Positions 61,218 through 63,176 of a stretch of DNA of 64,000 nt are shown piece by piece. The translations under genes and the position numbers were made by a program. Source of the DNA: Glandiceps talaboti (lineage: Eukaryota; Hemichordata; Enteropneusta; Spengelidae). The stretch covers positions 3,375,001 to 3,439,000 of the forward strand of contig NC_135553.1 of the NCBI RefSeq assembly GCF_964340395.1, written 5' to 3'. How positions within the stretch are numbered: position 1 is the stretch's first letter; every line of letters begins with the position of its first letter. The notes beneath the pieces were generated by a model. It saw nothing but the letters and a program-made list of their open reading frames with translations. It searched no databases and was not told the origin of the DNA.

Positions 61218-63176
61218 ATTGCTATTCTTGCACATATCAAACATAATCAAATGTTGTTAGCATAGCATGCAAGCATGCAATCATTTCAGTGTGTCACAGT
61301 GGACGTAAACCATGCTTTCTTTTGAAAGTAAGCATTTTCAACTTTAAGAAAAAAATCTATGATATTTTGTCAGCAGGTGCCACAAACTTTTGGTGTTCAA
61401 CAAAACATTCCAACATCAGTTGCTGGTGTGCAGCAAGTAAGACCAGTGCTTTCACAGGGCCAACAACCACCCCCCTTGGCACCCATACAAAATACACTTA
61501 TTCAACCTCCCTCTACAGCGGCTCAAAATATCACTCTTGACAGTATAAGACAGCTCAAAGTAAGTCTAATAATAATTATATTATTCTGTACTGCACTCCT
61601 AAGTCACTGTACATATTACCTTCAAATAGTTATGAATATTCATGTTCTGTTATTGCGTATGCATGTCTGCTGATTCCCATGAGGCAATGCATGTCAATAG
61701 AATAGACCACCACTGAACAGTGAATGAGAAGGAAGTTTCAGCTTGGGATTATCTTGGTAATGGTGAGAAATGTATTAAGTGATGTGAAATCATGAAATGA
61801 CTTTCCAGAACTTTAAAAAATACCATTTATTGCCAGAAGTTGTGTTCCCTTTAACTCATTTGTGAGTTTGACTAGTAAAGTTTTCTTGGCCCAATTATGA
61901 AAATTTGACACGTTTTTTCTGTACTTACAACATGCAAGTGTTACAAAGTTTTCAAGGCCTAGGTACAGTAGCTTGGTAGTTTTTACTGTAATTTGGTGTA
62001 ACACCATATTATCATAGCAAATATGTCAAAACCTTTTTTTTTAAATTTCAGGAACACCAGCGGAGGTTGTTGGAACATAAAAATGAATTAGTAAACAAAT
62101 TAAAGTTAAATCCTAGCCTTAGAGAACTACAACAACAGATCCAATCAGTGCTTGTGAGTAATTGTATATTTATTGGACGCCATCAAATATCTTGAAGTTA
62201 AGAATGTAGATACTGTATTGTGGCTTCACTCAAGATAAAGTTCAAAAGACAAAAGTGATTTTTTACAGTCACATGCAAGTTGGGGAAGGGTCAGTCTCAG
62301 AATGCTCCTCATCATATGTTAATATGGATGGGATGGAAGTGGAATCATTTCTTGTAAGCGAATAAAATATCTATTTTTCTGCAAATATGCTCCTATTCCT
62401 TATAGTTTCAATTAAAATCAACACTGCATACTACAAGACAGGACGATCTTGGAAAGATCAGTGTAGATGTCAAGATATTGGTAACTATGTATAGTCTGTG
62501 AGATAGTGATTTAACTTAATTCAGTAATGACAAGACACTCATGAAAATCTTGTAAGATGTCATATTAAGGTAACTACATGATTGTATATATAATATGTGA
62601 TATAACTTTAACATTCTTGATGTATGTTACTTTATGTAGCATCAAGAACAGAAAATGGCAGAAGAAGTGAGCACAGCTGAGAGAATACACATGCAAAGGG
62701 TTGTGGCGCAACAAAGACAGTTACAGCAACAGCAACAGTTACAGACACAGGCGGCTCAGACTCAGAATCAACTAGCCATAGAACATCCAGCTCCTTTACC
62801 TGTACTACCTTCGCCACCAGCCAGAACCATTCTACCCCATCAAATGAGACAATCTCTTCCGGGCAAGCCTAGTTTAAAAATTTCCAAAGTGAACAATGGT
62901 ATAGTGTTATCATGGACCATGGCAATTGATCCTGCCTGGGCAACCATTGATACATACCTTCTCTATGCATATCAAGAAAGTGAAGGGCCACCGAGTACTG
63001 CACTGTGGAAGAAGATTGGAGACGTCCGAGCTCTACCTTTACCAATGGCATGTACTTTGACTCAGTTTCAACCTGGGAGTGTGTATCACTTTGCCGTGTG
63101 TGCCATTGATGTGTATCAACGACCGGGCTCATTTAGTGACCCAGCTAGTATTGATCTTAACATCCCAAGAACATGA
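10064..63176 (+). CDS. ATF7IP/MCAF1 homologue (SETDB1 cofactor), whole gene, 16 coding exons
   Basis: Nuclear chromatin cofactor. In vertebrates ATF7IP binds and stabilises SETDB1 for H3K9 trimethylation and silencing and contacts MBD1 and SUMO; fly windei does the same with Eggless. The exons listed separately join into 5,553 nt in one frame, giving 1,850 residues. Order: AT-hook-like motif (26-34), basic Ser/Lys region (39-115), long acidic disordered region (140-914), helical/coiled-coil block (915-1003, the position of the ATF7IP partner-binding domain), and a Pro/Thr/Gln-rich region. That region has a SUMO-interacting motif (VLIDLTDDDD, 1227-1236) and polyglutamine (about 1264-1341). A second short helical piece (1639-1672) and the C-terminal Fn3 domain (about 1748-1850) follow. 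The Fn3 segment with ALPLPMACTLTQF is diagnostic. It is longer than the roughly 1,270-residue human protein, mainly in the disordered parts. The 3' two-thirds is secure; the first two exons are predictions from splice phase. Confidence 0.9.
11445..11750 (+). mobile_element. Palindromic MITE family 2, copy 1
   Basis: Inverted arms at 11590-11640 and 11692-11735 share TTATTCyCCAnTATTTGTCTT and AAAATACTCGTGACCTAAG-type sequence. An associated 5' segment (from about 11445, with ACTGGTTCTGCTGTTCAAAA and ATTACTGGCACTGGTATAAT) is also found beside the copies at 13630-13915 and 24926-25195. The mobile unit is therefore longer than the hairpin. No ORF. Confidence 0.75.
11779..12430 (+). repeat. 34-bp minisatellite, about 19 copies
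   Basis: Tandem units of 34 bp built on AGTGGAGTATTGTACCATGT followed by TGCAGTGTTTCGTC, with point variation (GTATTG/GTTTTG, CGTC/CATC/TGTT). Because 34 is not a multiple of 3 and units lack stops, several overlapping long frames appear on both strands. They are artefacts of the repeat, not genes. Confidence 0.95.
13030..13057 (+). CDS. ATF7IP coding exon 2 (28-nt microexon)
   Basis: It is preceded by a strong polypyrimidine tract and TTTTTTACAG and followed by donor GTGAGA. In the phase demanded by both neighbours it reads SQDKKINT with split codons at each end (G|GT before, AG|G after). One of the three frames is closed by TAA. Support is structural only; such a short exon needs transcript confirmation. 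Confidence 0.55.
13351..13390. repeat. (GT)n microsatellite
   Basis: About 20 GT dinucleotides in uninterrupted run. Confidence 0.95.
13630..13915 (+). mobile_element. Palindromic MITE family 2, copy 2
   Basis: Hairpin arms about 13763-13911 (TTATTCCCCAATATTTTACTT ... GGGGAACAAAG, GGAGAATAAT) with CTCATGACCTAAAGG matching copy 1. The preceding 13630-13760 segment (CTACATCACTGGTTTTGCAG) also aligns with copies 1 and 3. The right arm is more diverged. Confidence 0.7.
14986..15030. repeat. (CA)n microsatellite
   Basis: CA dinucleotide run with one CTCA interruption, preceded by a short C run. Confidence 0.95.
15146..15251. mobile_element. Foldback MITE (about 104 bp, TA-flanked)
   Basis: Ends TACAAATGAAAATTT and the complementary GATTTTCATTTGTA, then CACTCACAGAGTCAAAAA / TTTTTGACTCTGTGAG. 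The arms of about 45 bp surround a spacer of about 15 bp. TA on each side suggests Tc1/mariner-type insertion. Confidence 0.8.
15667..15684. repeat. Poly(C) tract, 18 nt
   Basis: Homopolymer of C immediately after a chance open frame. Length may be inaccurate in the assembly. Confidence 0.9.
20840..21330 (+). mobile_element. Tandem-array element: (GT)n head plus about three 115-125-bp units
   Basis: A GT/GC microsatellite (20840-20881) is followed by GCCACCAAACCGATTGGTATTTGG. About three imperfect units follow (about 20955-21330), each with AAACATTCAT, ATGTATGTAAATAT and CCCATAGCAACAGCC. The layout parallels the elements at 7425 and 34452. No coding capacity. The GC-rich hairpin seen at 34452 is not evident here. 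Confidence 0.5.
21734..21756. repeat. Poly(G) tract, 23 nt
   Basis: Uninterrupted G run in AT-rich intron sequence. Confidence 0.9.
22752..23447 (-). other. Unassigned antisense open frame, 231 codons, inside intron 2
   Basis: An ATG-initiated frame on the minus strand runs 231 codons. It is the longest open frame in the window that is neither part of ATF7IP nor made by a tandem repeat. About 20 codons near its 3' end are a (CA)n/(TG)n tract (22861-22900) read as Cys/Val/Gly. I recognise no domain, signal peptide or repeat, and composition (Ile/Asn/His/Cys-rich) is not clearly protein-like. It could be chance, a decayed element, or an unknown gene. Confidence 0.15.
22861..22900. repeat. (CA)n microsatellite with CCCA interruptions
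   Basis: CACACACCCACACACACAC-type run. Confidence 0.9.
24926..25195 (-). mobile_element. Palindromic MITE family 2, copy 3 (inverted)
   Basis: Hairpin about 24926-25060 (TTATTCCCCAATATTTTTCT ... GAATAACATAATTAT). The side segment 25061-25195 holds CCAGTGCCAGTAATAT and CAGCAGAACCAGTGACGC, the reverse complement of the copy 1 side segment. This confirms a mobile unit of about 270-305 bp including non-palindromic sequence. Confidence 0.75.
25478..25725 (+). repeat. Diverged tandem repeat, about four units of 59-67 bp
   Basis: Units share TTGACCCTCTAGCATGAGGT and AAATGTTATTGCAGGTACTG-like words, with period varying between 59 and 67 bp. Confidence 0.7.
27481..27600 (+). repeat. 120-bp repeat, copy 1 of an inverted pair
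   Basis: GTAGTCTCGTTGCCAGACTC at one end and CCCGAGTCTGGCTGGAAGC at the other. The same sequence occurs inverted at 29129-29248 with roughly 85-90% identity by eye. The CCAGACTCG / CGAGTCTGG ends make it weakly palindromic, as in a MITE. Confidence 0.7.
29129..29248 (-). repeat. 120-bp repeat, copy 2 (inverted relative to 27481-27600)
   Basis: Reverse complement reads GTAGTCTCGCTGCCAGACTC ... AAGTCTGGCTGGAAGCG, matching copy 1. The pair could be two insertions of one MITE or the ends of a larger (about 1.77 kb) element. The intervening DNA has no transposase-like frame. Confidence 0.7.
29250..29555 (-). repeat. Dispersed segment X, copy A
   Basis: On the minus strand this segment matches 43565-43885 over about 300 bp in the same order. 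First comes a block with CTTCTTGGGTCTTGAAG, CTCCGTAAT and GAGTTAGAAAATGTC. It is followed by an A-rich block and TACAATTATTGCAAC. Neither copy has an intact ORF. It may be a decayed transposon or gene fragment of unknown origin. Confidence 0.6.
29640..29720 (+). repeat. Dispersed segment X, partial copy B
   Basis: CAAAAACAGAAGAAAG ... CACAATTATTGCAGCTA matches the distal part of copies A and C and lies inverted to copy A about 400 bp away. It sits in a short frame (29585-29794) preceded by an acceptor-like TTACATTACAG. No product is recognisable. Confidence 0.55.
29789..29830. repeat. (TATAG)n microsatellite
   Basis: About eight perfect pentanucleotide units. Confidence 0.95.
30272..30489. 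mobile_element. MITE-like element with ATACTGTAWACCTG termini
   Basis: Left end ATACTGTATACCTGGAAATG and right end (reverse complement) ATACTGTAAACCTGCATATT. Subterminal CGTG and TTCGCTA/TAGCGAAAAT inverted motifs are present. Similar TTTCGCG/TACAGTA elements are widespread in marine invertebrate genomes. No ORF. Confidence 0.65.
32042..32117. mobile_element. Small palindromic element, copy 1 (76 bp)
   Basis: Ends CTAGTCTTG and CCAGACTAG. It contains GATTTACACCTCCACTC and CATGTTGGCATC. The inverted homologue is at 44629-44702. Confidence 0.65.
32560..32730 (+). repeat. Two-unit tandem repeat, about 75-80 bp
   Basis: Two copies of CAGAAACCTGRCAAGCAT, GGCAAGGACRATGTTTGCAC and GGGGAGAACA-type words. 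Overlapping frames here are repeat artefacts. Confidence 0.7.
33895..34330 (+). repeat. Tandem repeat, about four units of 94-98 bp
   Basis: Units start GCTGATGAAAGGGACTTGAT at 34011, 34105, 34199 and 34297, i.e. spacing 94, 94 and 98. Each contains CCATATGTTGCTAATATCAC. More diverged partial units precede from about 33895. Confidence 0.85.
34452..35235 (+). mobile_element. Tandem-array element with GC-rich hairpin end and 151-bp units
   Basis: It opens with a near-perfect hairpin, GTCCCCGCCGGAC, GAA loop, GTCCGGGACGGGGAC (34452-34482). A TGGGTTCCGTACGTCCGTCT head follows. About 4.8 tandem units with exact 151-bp spacing (CTTGAACAGATCTC at 34695, 34846, 34997 and 35148) come next, each with CCAATATGGCCGCC and CAGCCATTTTGTTTGC. 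Because 151 is not a multiple of 3, overlapping frames with similar peptides arise; these are not genes. I infer a non-autonomous HINE/pearl-like element. Confidence 0.65.
35935..36005 (+). CDS. ATF7IP coding exon 3 (AT-hook-like)
   Basis: Preceded by TTTTGTTTCAG and followed by GTAAAG. Only one frame is useful: RRVESLHSSSN then RRKPGRPPKTT. The KPGRPPK core with flanking basic residues resembles an AT-hook, a minor-groove DNA-binding motif (residues 26-34). Entering phase 2 and leaving with one base of the next codon, it joins the 44812 exon as G|GT (Gly37). I know of no equivalent motif at this position in vertebrate ATF7IP. Confidence 0.75.
39430..39487. repeat. Short palindrome CCAGACTC ... 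GAGTCTGG
   Basis: TAGTCTCGCTTACCCAGACTC with a complementary GAGTCTGGG about 35 bp on. Its left 20 bp resembles the ends of the 27481/29129 repeat, so it may be a fragment of that family. Confidence 0.5.
39506..39531. repeat. Poly(C) tract, 26 nt
   Basis: Uninterrupted C run in AT-rich intron sequence. Confidence 0.9.
39860..40590 (+). repeat. Three spaced copies of an about 100-bp segment
   Basis: Copies near 39870-39960, 40300-40400 and 40500-40590 share GAGACATTTGACTGTT-like, ACAGTGATGGAGTAAAATG-like and CCTTCCTGCCTGTTG-like sequence. Two of them continue with GGATATTACAACCCC. A palindromic element (40132-40264) lies between the first and second. Confidence 0.65.
40132..40264. mobile_element. 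Palindromic MITE-like element (about 133 bp)
   Basis: Left arm AGCATTCATATCAAGTGTA / GTATACTGTTTCAATTG mirrors right arm CAAATGAAACAGTATAC / TACACTTGATATGGATGCT around a centre of about 50 bp. Confidence 0.75.
42139..42188. repeat. T40-G10 homopolymer junction
   Basis: Forty T residues run directly into ten G residues. This may be a decayed poly(A) tail of a minus-strand retro-insertion, or an assembly artefact. Confidence 0.85.
43565..43885 (+). repeat. Dispersed segment X, copy C
   Basis: It shares TTTCTTGGGTCTTGAAGG, CTCCGTAAT, GAGTTAGAAAATGTC and CTACAATTATTGCAGCTA with copy A (29250-29555, inverted) and the last block with copy B. Frames are interrupted, so it cannot be coding now. Confidence 0.6.
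43878..44220. repeat. Inverted repeat, arms about 50 bp
   Basis: Left arm about 43878-43930 (GACATCAGACC ... ACAAGAACCTGTTACAA, GGGAAAGTAAA) is mirrored by 44165-44215 (TTTACTTTCCCTG, TTGTAGCAGGTTCTGTTTGT, GGTCTGATGTCGAC). It abuts segment X copy C. It may be the end of the same decayed element. Confidence 0.65.
44629..44702. mobile_element. Small palindromic element, copy 2 (74 bp)
   Basis: Ends GTAGTCTAG and CTAGACTAC. The interior GATGCCAACATGG and GAGTGGAGGTGTA match the reverse complement of 32042-32117. Confidence 0.65.
44812..45049 (+). CDS. ATF7IP coding exon 4 (basic, Ser/Lys-rich)
   Basis: Acceptor CATTACAG and donor GTGAGT. It reads 79 residues from GSKLKLSSS to LLHNK, with dense basic clusters (KKSSSSPKSKKAGKSK, RRASKKKK) that can serve as nuclear localisation or DNA-contact sequence. 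It ends with two bases of an Ile codon completed by the 48282 exon. It follows directly on the AT-hook exon in the mRNA, so the N-terminus is strongly basic overall. Confidence 0.85.
45146..45202. repeat. (GT)n microsatellite, about 28 units
   Basis: Uninterrupted GT run following a TC-rich tract just after the exon 4 donor. Confidence 0.95.
45385..45939 (+). repeat. 37-bp minisatellite, about 15 copies
   Basis: Units of 37 bp built on GGAACTCACACAGCATGGGG and TTCTGAGTACCCACACT, with point variants. A higher-order pair of units appears twice (about 45770-45895). Open frames across it are repeat artefacts. Confidence 0.95.
46488..46857. repeat. 50-bp direct duplication flanking an inserted element
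   Basis: A 50-bp sequence starting TATTTTTACTCAACTATT and ending GATTCTGACAGTCTTCC is present at 46488-46537 and again at 46807-46857 with two differences. It brackets the 46538-46800 element. Confidence 0.85.
46538..46800. mobile_element. hAT-like MITE, CAGGGCT termini (263 bp)
   Basis: Left end CAGGGCTTGAAATTAAC; right end reverse complement CAGGGCTCAAAAGTAAC (17 bp, three mismatches). CAGGG-type ends are typical of hAT elements. No ORF. No 8-bp target duplication is visible at its borders; instead a 50-bp direct repeat flanks it. Confidence 0.75.
47275..47559. mobile_element. Hairpin MITE, copy 2 (285 bp, TA-flanked)
   Basis: Arms GTCACTTGTGAGCTAATATT / CTATTCAAGGATAG on the left and CTATCCTTGAATAGAATATT / AGCTCAGAAGTGAC on the right. 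Inner GTTATTAGGTATTTATGAAT and GTGAATACCTAATAAC match the 5750-6010 copy. The centre has diverged and includes an A/T-rich run. Confidence 0.8.
48282..48352 (+). CDS. ATF7IP coding exon 5
   Basis: Acceptor TTGTTTTAG and donor GTTAGC (weaker than the others). It reads (I)TIELKKVPGKEDRFKVKDNSTAE. It completes the split Ile codon of exon 4 and leaves one base of a Gly codon completed by exon 6. No domain is recognised. Confidence 0.8.
48353..49608 (+). other. ATF7IP intron 5
   Basis: 1,256 bp. It holds a short (GTT)n tract at 49063-49086 and a C run near 49421-49430. Otherwise nothing recognisable; a small frame at 48868-49116 is chance-sized. Confidence 0.5.
49609..51402 (+). CDS. ATF7IP coding exon 6 (large acidic/Ser-rich exon)
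   Basis: 1,794 nt, acceptor CTCAACAG, donor GTAAGT; residues 140-738. It begins Gly-His-Ser-Glu and is rich in Ser, Lys, Glu, Asp and Asn with no globular domain. Visible short motifs: an SRSPSPS cluster near the middle, NEPLNLT (PLNLT at 511-515, similar to the CtBP-binding PxDLS class), TQTD at 641-644 (LC8-type), and four imperfect METED(S/P)K-like repeats at about 51145-51300. The acidic disordered N-terminal half is characteristic of the family. It enters and leaves in phase 1, so skipping it would keep the frame. Confidence 0.9.
51455..51495. repeat. (GT)n microsatellite
   Basis: About 20 GT units some 50 bp downstream of the exon 6 donor. Confidence 0.95.
51755..51865 (-). repeat. Dispersed repeat Y, copy 1 (inverted)
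   Basis: The reverse complement contains GAAATCATGAAATGACTC, TCCAGAAC, AGTTTATGGAAATG and TTTCCTGGAG, shared with 60640-60725 and partly 61775-61860. All three copies lie in introns of the same gene. Confidence 0.65.
52371..52901 (+). CDS. ATF7IP coding exon 7 (acidic, with NLS-like tail)
   Basis: 531 nt, acceptor TTGGTAG, donor GTAAGT; residues 738-915. Glu/Asp/Thr-rich, continuing the acidic region, then a basic stretch CKRPGSP ... ELKKLKLED (about 876-897) that could be a bipartite nuclear localisation signal. Phase 1 in and out, so also skippable in frame. It immediately precedes the helical block. Confidence 0.9.
52902..53343 (+). other. ATF7IP intron 7
   Basis: 442 bp, ending in CTCCTACAG; nothing recognisable inside. 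Confidence 0.6.
53344..53417 (+). CDS. ATF7IP coding exon 8 (start of helical block)
   Basis: Reads DNDIKKELLGKISDVGIINLELSKK; acceptor CTCCTACAG, donor GTGAGT. Amphipathic-looking helix rich in Leu/Ile/Lys. It lies at the start of the region that in vertebrate ATF7IP mediates SETDB1 binding (family knowledge; the exact contact residues are not inferred). It ends in phase 0. Confidence 0.85.
55789..56095 (+). repeat. Tandem repeat, about three units of 92 bp
   Basis: GAAATGCCCTGATGTTAGTA recurs at 55789, 55881 and 55973 (spacing 92), with TGCTGTCCTGTTCAGTATGA and GCAAATATTGGTACCATG inside; a diverged unit starts at 56070. Confidence 0.9.
56183..56240. repeat. (GTT)n microsatellite, about 19 units
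   Basis: Uninterrupted GTT repeats within intron 8. Confidence 0.95.
56629..56820 (+). CDS. ATF7IP coding exon 9 (coiled coil)
   Basis: 192 nt, 64 codons, phase 0 at both ends; acceptor CCCTACAG, donor GTGAGT. It reads ELTILVAKAYEEKRREDQ and on through KVAKLQEQNKQWEQRVKQF to RLHIKAL (residues 940-1003). Heptad-like Leu/Ile/Val spacing and high charge mark a coiled coil. This is the position of the ATF7IP partner-binding domain. Continuation as a frame past the donor is intronic. Confidence 0.92.
56821..57540 (+). other. ATF7IP intron 9
   Basis: 720 bp, filled almost completely by a minisatellite. Confidence 0.8.
56930..57518 (+). repeat. Minisatellite of about 24-33 bp units
   Basis: Irregular units of TTTATTTTGGCCACCATGCA and TATCACTT, with variants (ATTGTGTATTTTGG, ATTATGG) repeat about 20 times. 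Several overlapping frames result and are not genes. Confidence 0.9.
57541..57822 (+). CDS. ATF7IP coding exon 10
   Basis: 282 nt, 94 codons, phase 0-0; acceptor TATTTCAG, donor GTATGG. Reads MCKRQQPKDSVVSTGIQTDP then Ser/Thr/Pro-rich sequence (residues 1004-1097). GIQTDP (1018-1023) resembles a dynein light chain LC8-binding motif. No folded domain. Confidence 0.9.
57864..57920. repeat. (CTGT)n microsatellite
   Basis: About 14 perfect units within intron 10. Confidence 0.95.
58119..58446. repeat. (TATG)n microsatellite with GCATGCGTGTG interruptions
   Basis: About 320 bp of TATG repeats broken by short GCATGCG/TGTG segments. It gives long Cys/Met/Val-Tyr and His/Thr/Ile frames on both strands that are repeat artefacts. 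Confidence 0.95.
58525..58707 (+). CDS. ATF7IP coding exon 11
   Basis: 183 nt, 61 codons, phase 0-0; acceptor TTCCACTAG, donor GTATGT. Ser/Thr/Pro-rich (residues 1098-1158) from VLPSISTAL to VPLPVQ. An internal GTGAGT at 58564 could act as an alternative in-frame donor, leaving only 39 nt. Confidence 0.88.
58708..58963 (+). other. ATF7IP intron 11
   Basis: 256 bp, the shortest intron here; nothing inside. Confidence 0.7.
58964..60067 (+). CDS. ATF7IP coding exon 12 (SUMO-interacting motif and polyglutamine)
   Basis: 1,104 nt, 368 codons, phase 0-0; acceptor TATGTTACAG, donor GTAAGT; residues 1159-1526. VLIDLTDDDD (1227-1236, bases 59168-59197) is a textbook SUMO-interacting motif: a hydrophobic core followed by acidic residues, as in vertebrate ATF7IP. 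Then come a Thr run encoded by (ACA)n, a polyglutamine-rich stretch (about 1264-1341) with a long pure-Gln run of mixed CAA/CAG, and a Val/Pro/Gln-rich disordered tail. Confidence 0.93.
59168..59197 (+). other. SUMO-interacting motif
   Basis: Codes V-L-I-D-L-T-D-D-D-D. In the family this type of motif recruits SUMO-modified partners (for example MBD1 in vertebrates). It is placed between the coiled coil and the Fn3 domain as expected. Confidence 0.85.
59222..59510 (+). repeat. Coding (ACA)n and polyglutamine tracts
   Basis: (ACA)n at about 59227-59252 codes for Thr. CAG/CAA-rich DNA to 59510 codes for Gln, with His, Ala, Leu and Arg interruptions. The reading frame is intact. Length is probably polymorphic. 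Confidence 0.9.
60068..60782 (+). other. ATF7IP intron 12
   Basis: 715 bp with a short (ATCC)n tract near 60147-60170 and dispersed repeat Y copy 2 (60640-60725). Confidence 0.6.
60640..60725 (+). repeat. Dispersed repeat Y, copy 2
   Basis: AAATCATGAAATGACTCTCC, AGTTTATGAAAATGAC and TTTCCTGGAG, matching the inverted copy at 51755-51865. Confidence 0.65.
60783..60935 (+). CDS. ATF7IP coding exon 13
   Basis: 153 nt, 51 codons, phase 0-0; acceptor GTCTTCTAG, donor GTAATG. Gln/Pro-rich (QQQPRMPGLQANSTHAAGI ... LPTSVSQ; residues 1527-1577). CAACAGCAG at its start contains further possible AG acceptors that would drop two or three Gln in frame. Confidence 0.85.
60936..61376 (+). other. ATF7IP intron 13
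   Basis: 441 bp with (GT)n at 61175-61214 and GCATGCAAGCATGCAA near 61264. It ends in TGTCAGCAG. Confidence 0.7.
61175..61214. repeat. (GT)n microsatellite
   Basis: About 20 GT units in intron 13. Confidence 0.95.
61377..61559 (+). CDS. ATF7IP coding exon 14
   Basis: 183 nt, 61 codons, phase 0-0; donor GTAAGT. Reads VPQTFGVQQNIPTS ... ITLDSIRQLK (residues 1578-1638). The acceptor is a CAGCAG tandem (NAGNAG), so an alternative form with one extra Gln at the start is possible. The last residues begin the short helical piece continued in exon 15. Confidence 0.87.
61560..62051 (+). other. ATF7IP intron 14
   Basis: 492 bp containing the third, partial copy of dispersed repeat Y (61775-61860). 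It ends in a T-rich tract and AAATTTCAG. Confidence 0.6.
61775..61860 (+). repeat. Dispersed repeat Y, copy 3 (partial)
   Basis: GTGAAATCATGAAATGACTT, TCCAGAAC and GTTCCCTTTAACTC shared with copy 2. Confidence 0.6.
62052..62153 (+). CDS. ATF7IP coding exon 15 (short helix)
   Basis: 102 nt, 34 codons, phase 0-0; acceptor AAATTTCAG, donor GTGAGT. Reads EHQRRLLEHKNELVNKLK ... LRELQQQIQSVL (residues 1639-1672), a charged, Leu-spaced segment likely to be helical. Confidence 0.88.
62154..62639 (+). other. ATF7IP intron 15
   Basis: 486 bp, ends in TACTTTATGTAG; nothing recognisable inside. Confidence 0.6.
62640..63176 (+). CDS. ATF7IP terminal coding exon 16 (Fn3 domain, stop)
   Basis: 537 nt including TGA at 63174; residues 1673-1850. 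It starts HQEQKMAEEVSTAERI, then has a Gln-rich linker and a Pro-rich segment (APLPVLPSPPAR). The fibronectin type III domain starts near KPSLKISKVNNGIVLSW (about 1748), with YLLYAY, WKKIG, RALPLPMACTLTQF, YHFAV and the final PGSFSDPAS. In vertebrates this domain binds MBD1 and other chromatin partners. The match in order, spacing and wording to the vertebrate ATF7IP C-terminus makes the gene identity secure. Confidence 0.97.
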   Translation, partial: HQEQKMAEEVSTAERIHMQRVVAQQRQLQQQQQLQTQAAQTQNQLAIEHPAPLPVLPSPPARTILPHQMRQSLPGKPSLKISKVNNGIVLSWTMAIDPAWATIDTYLLYAYQESEGPPSTALWKKIGDVRALPLPMACTLTQFQPGSVYHFAVCAIDVYQRPGSFSDPASIDLNIPRT

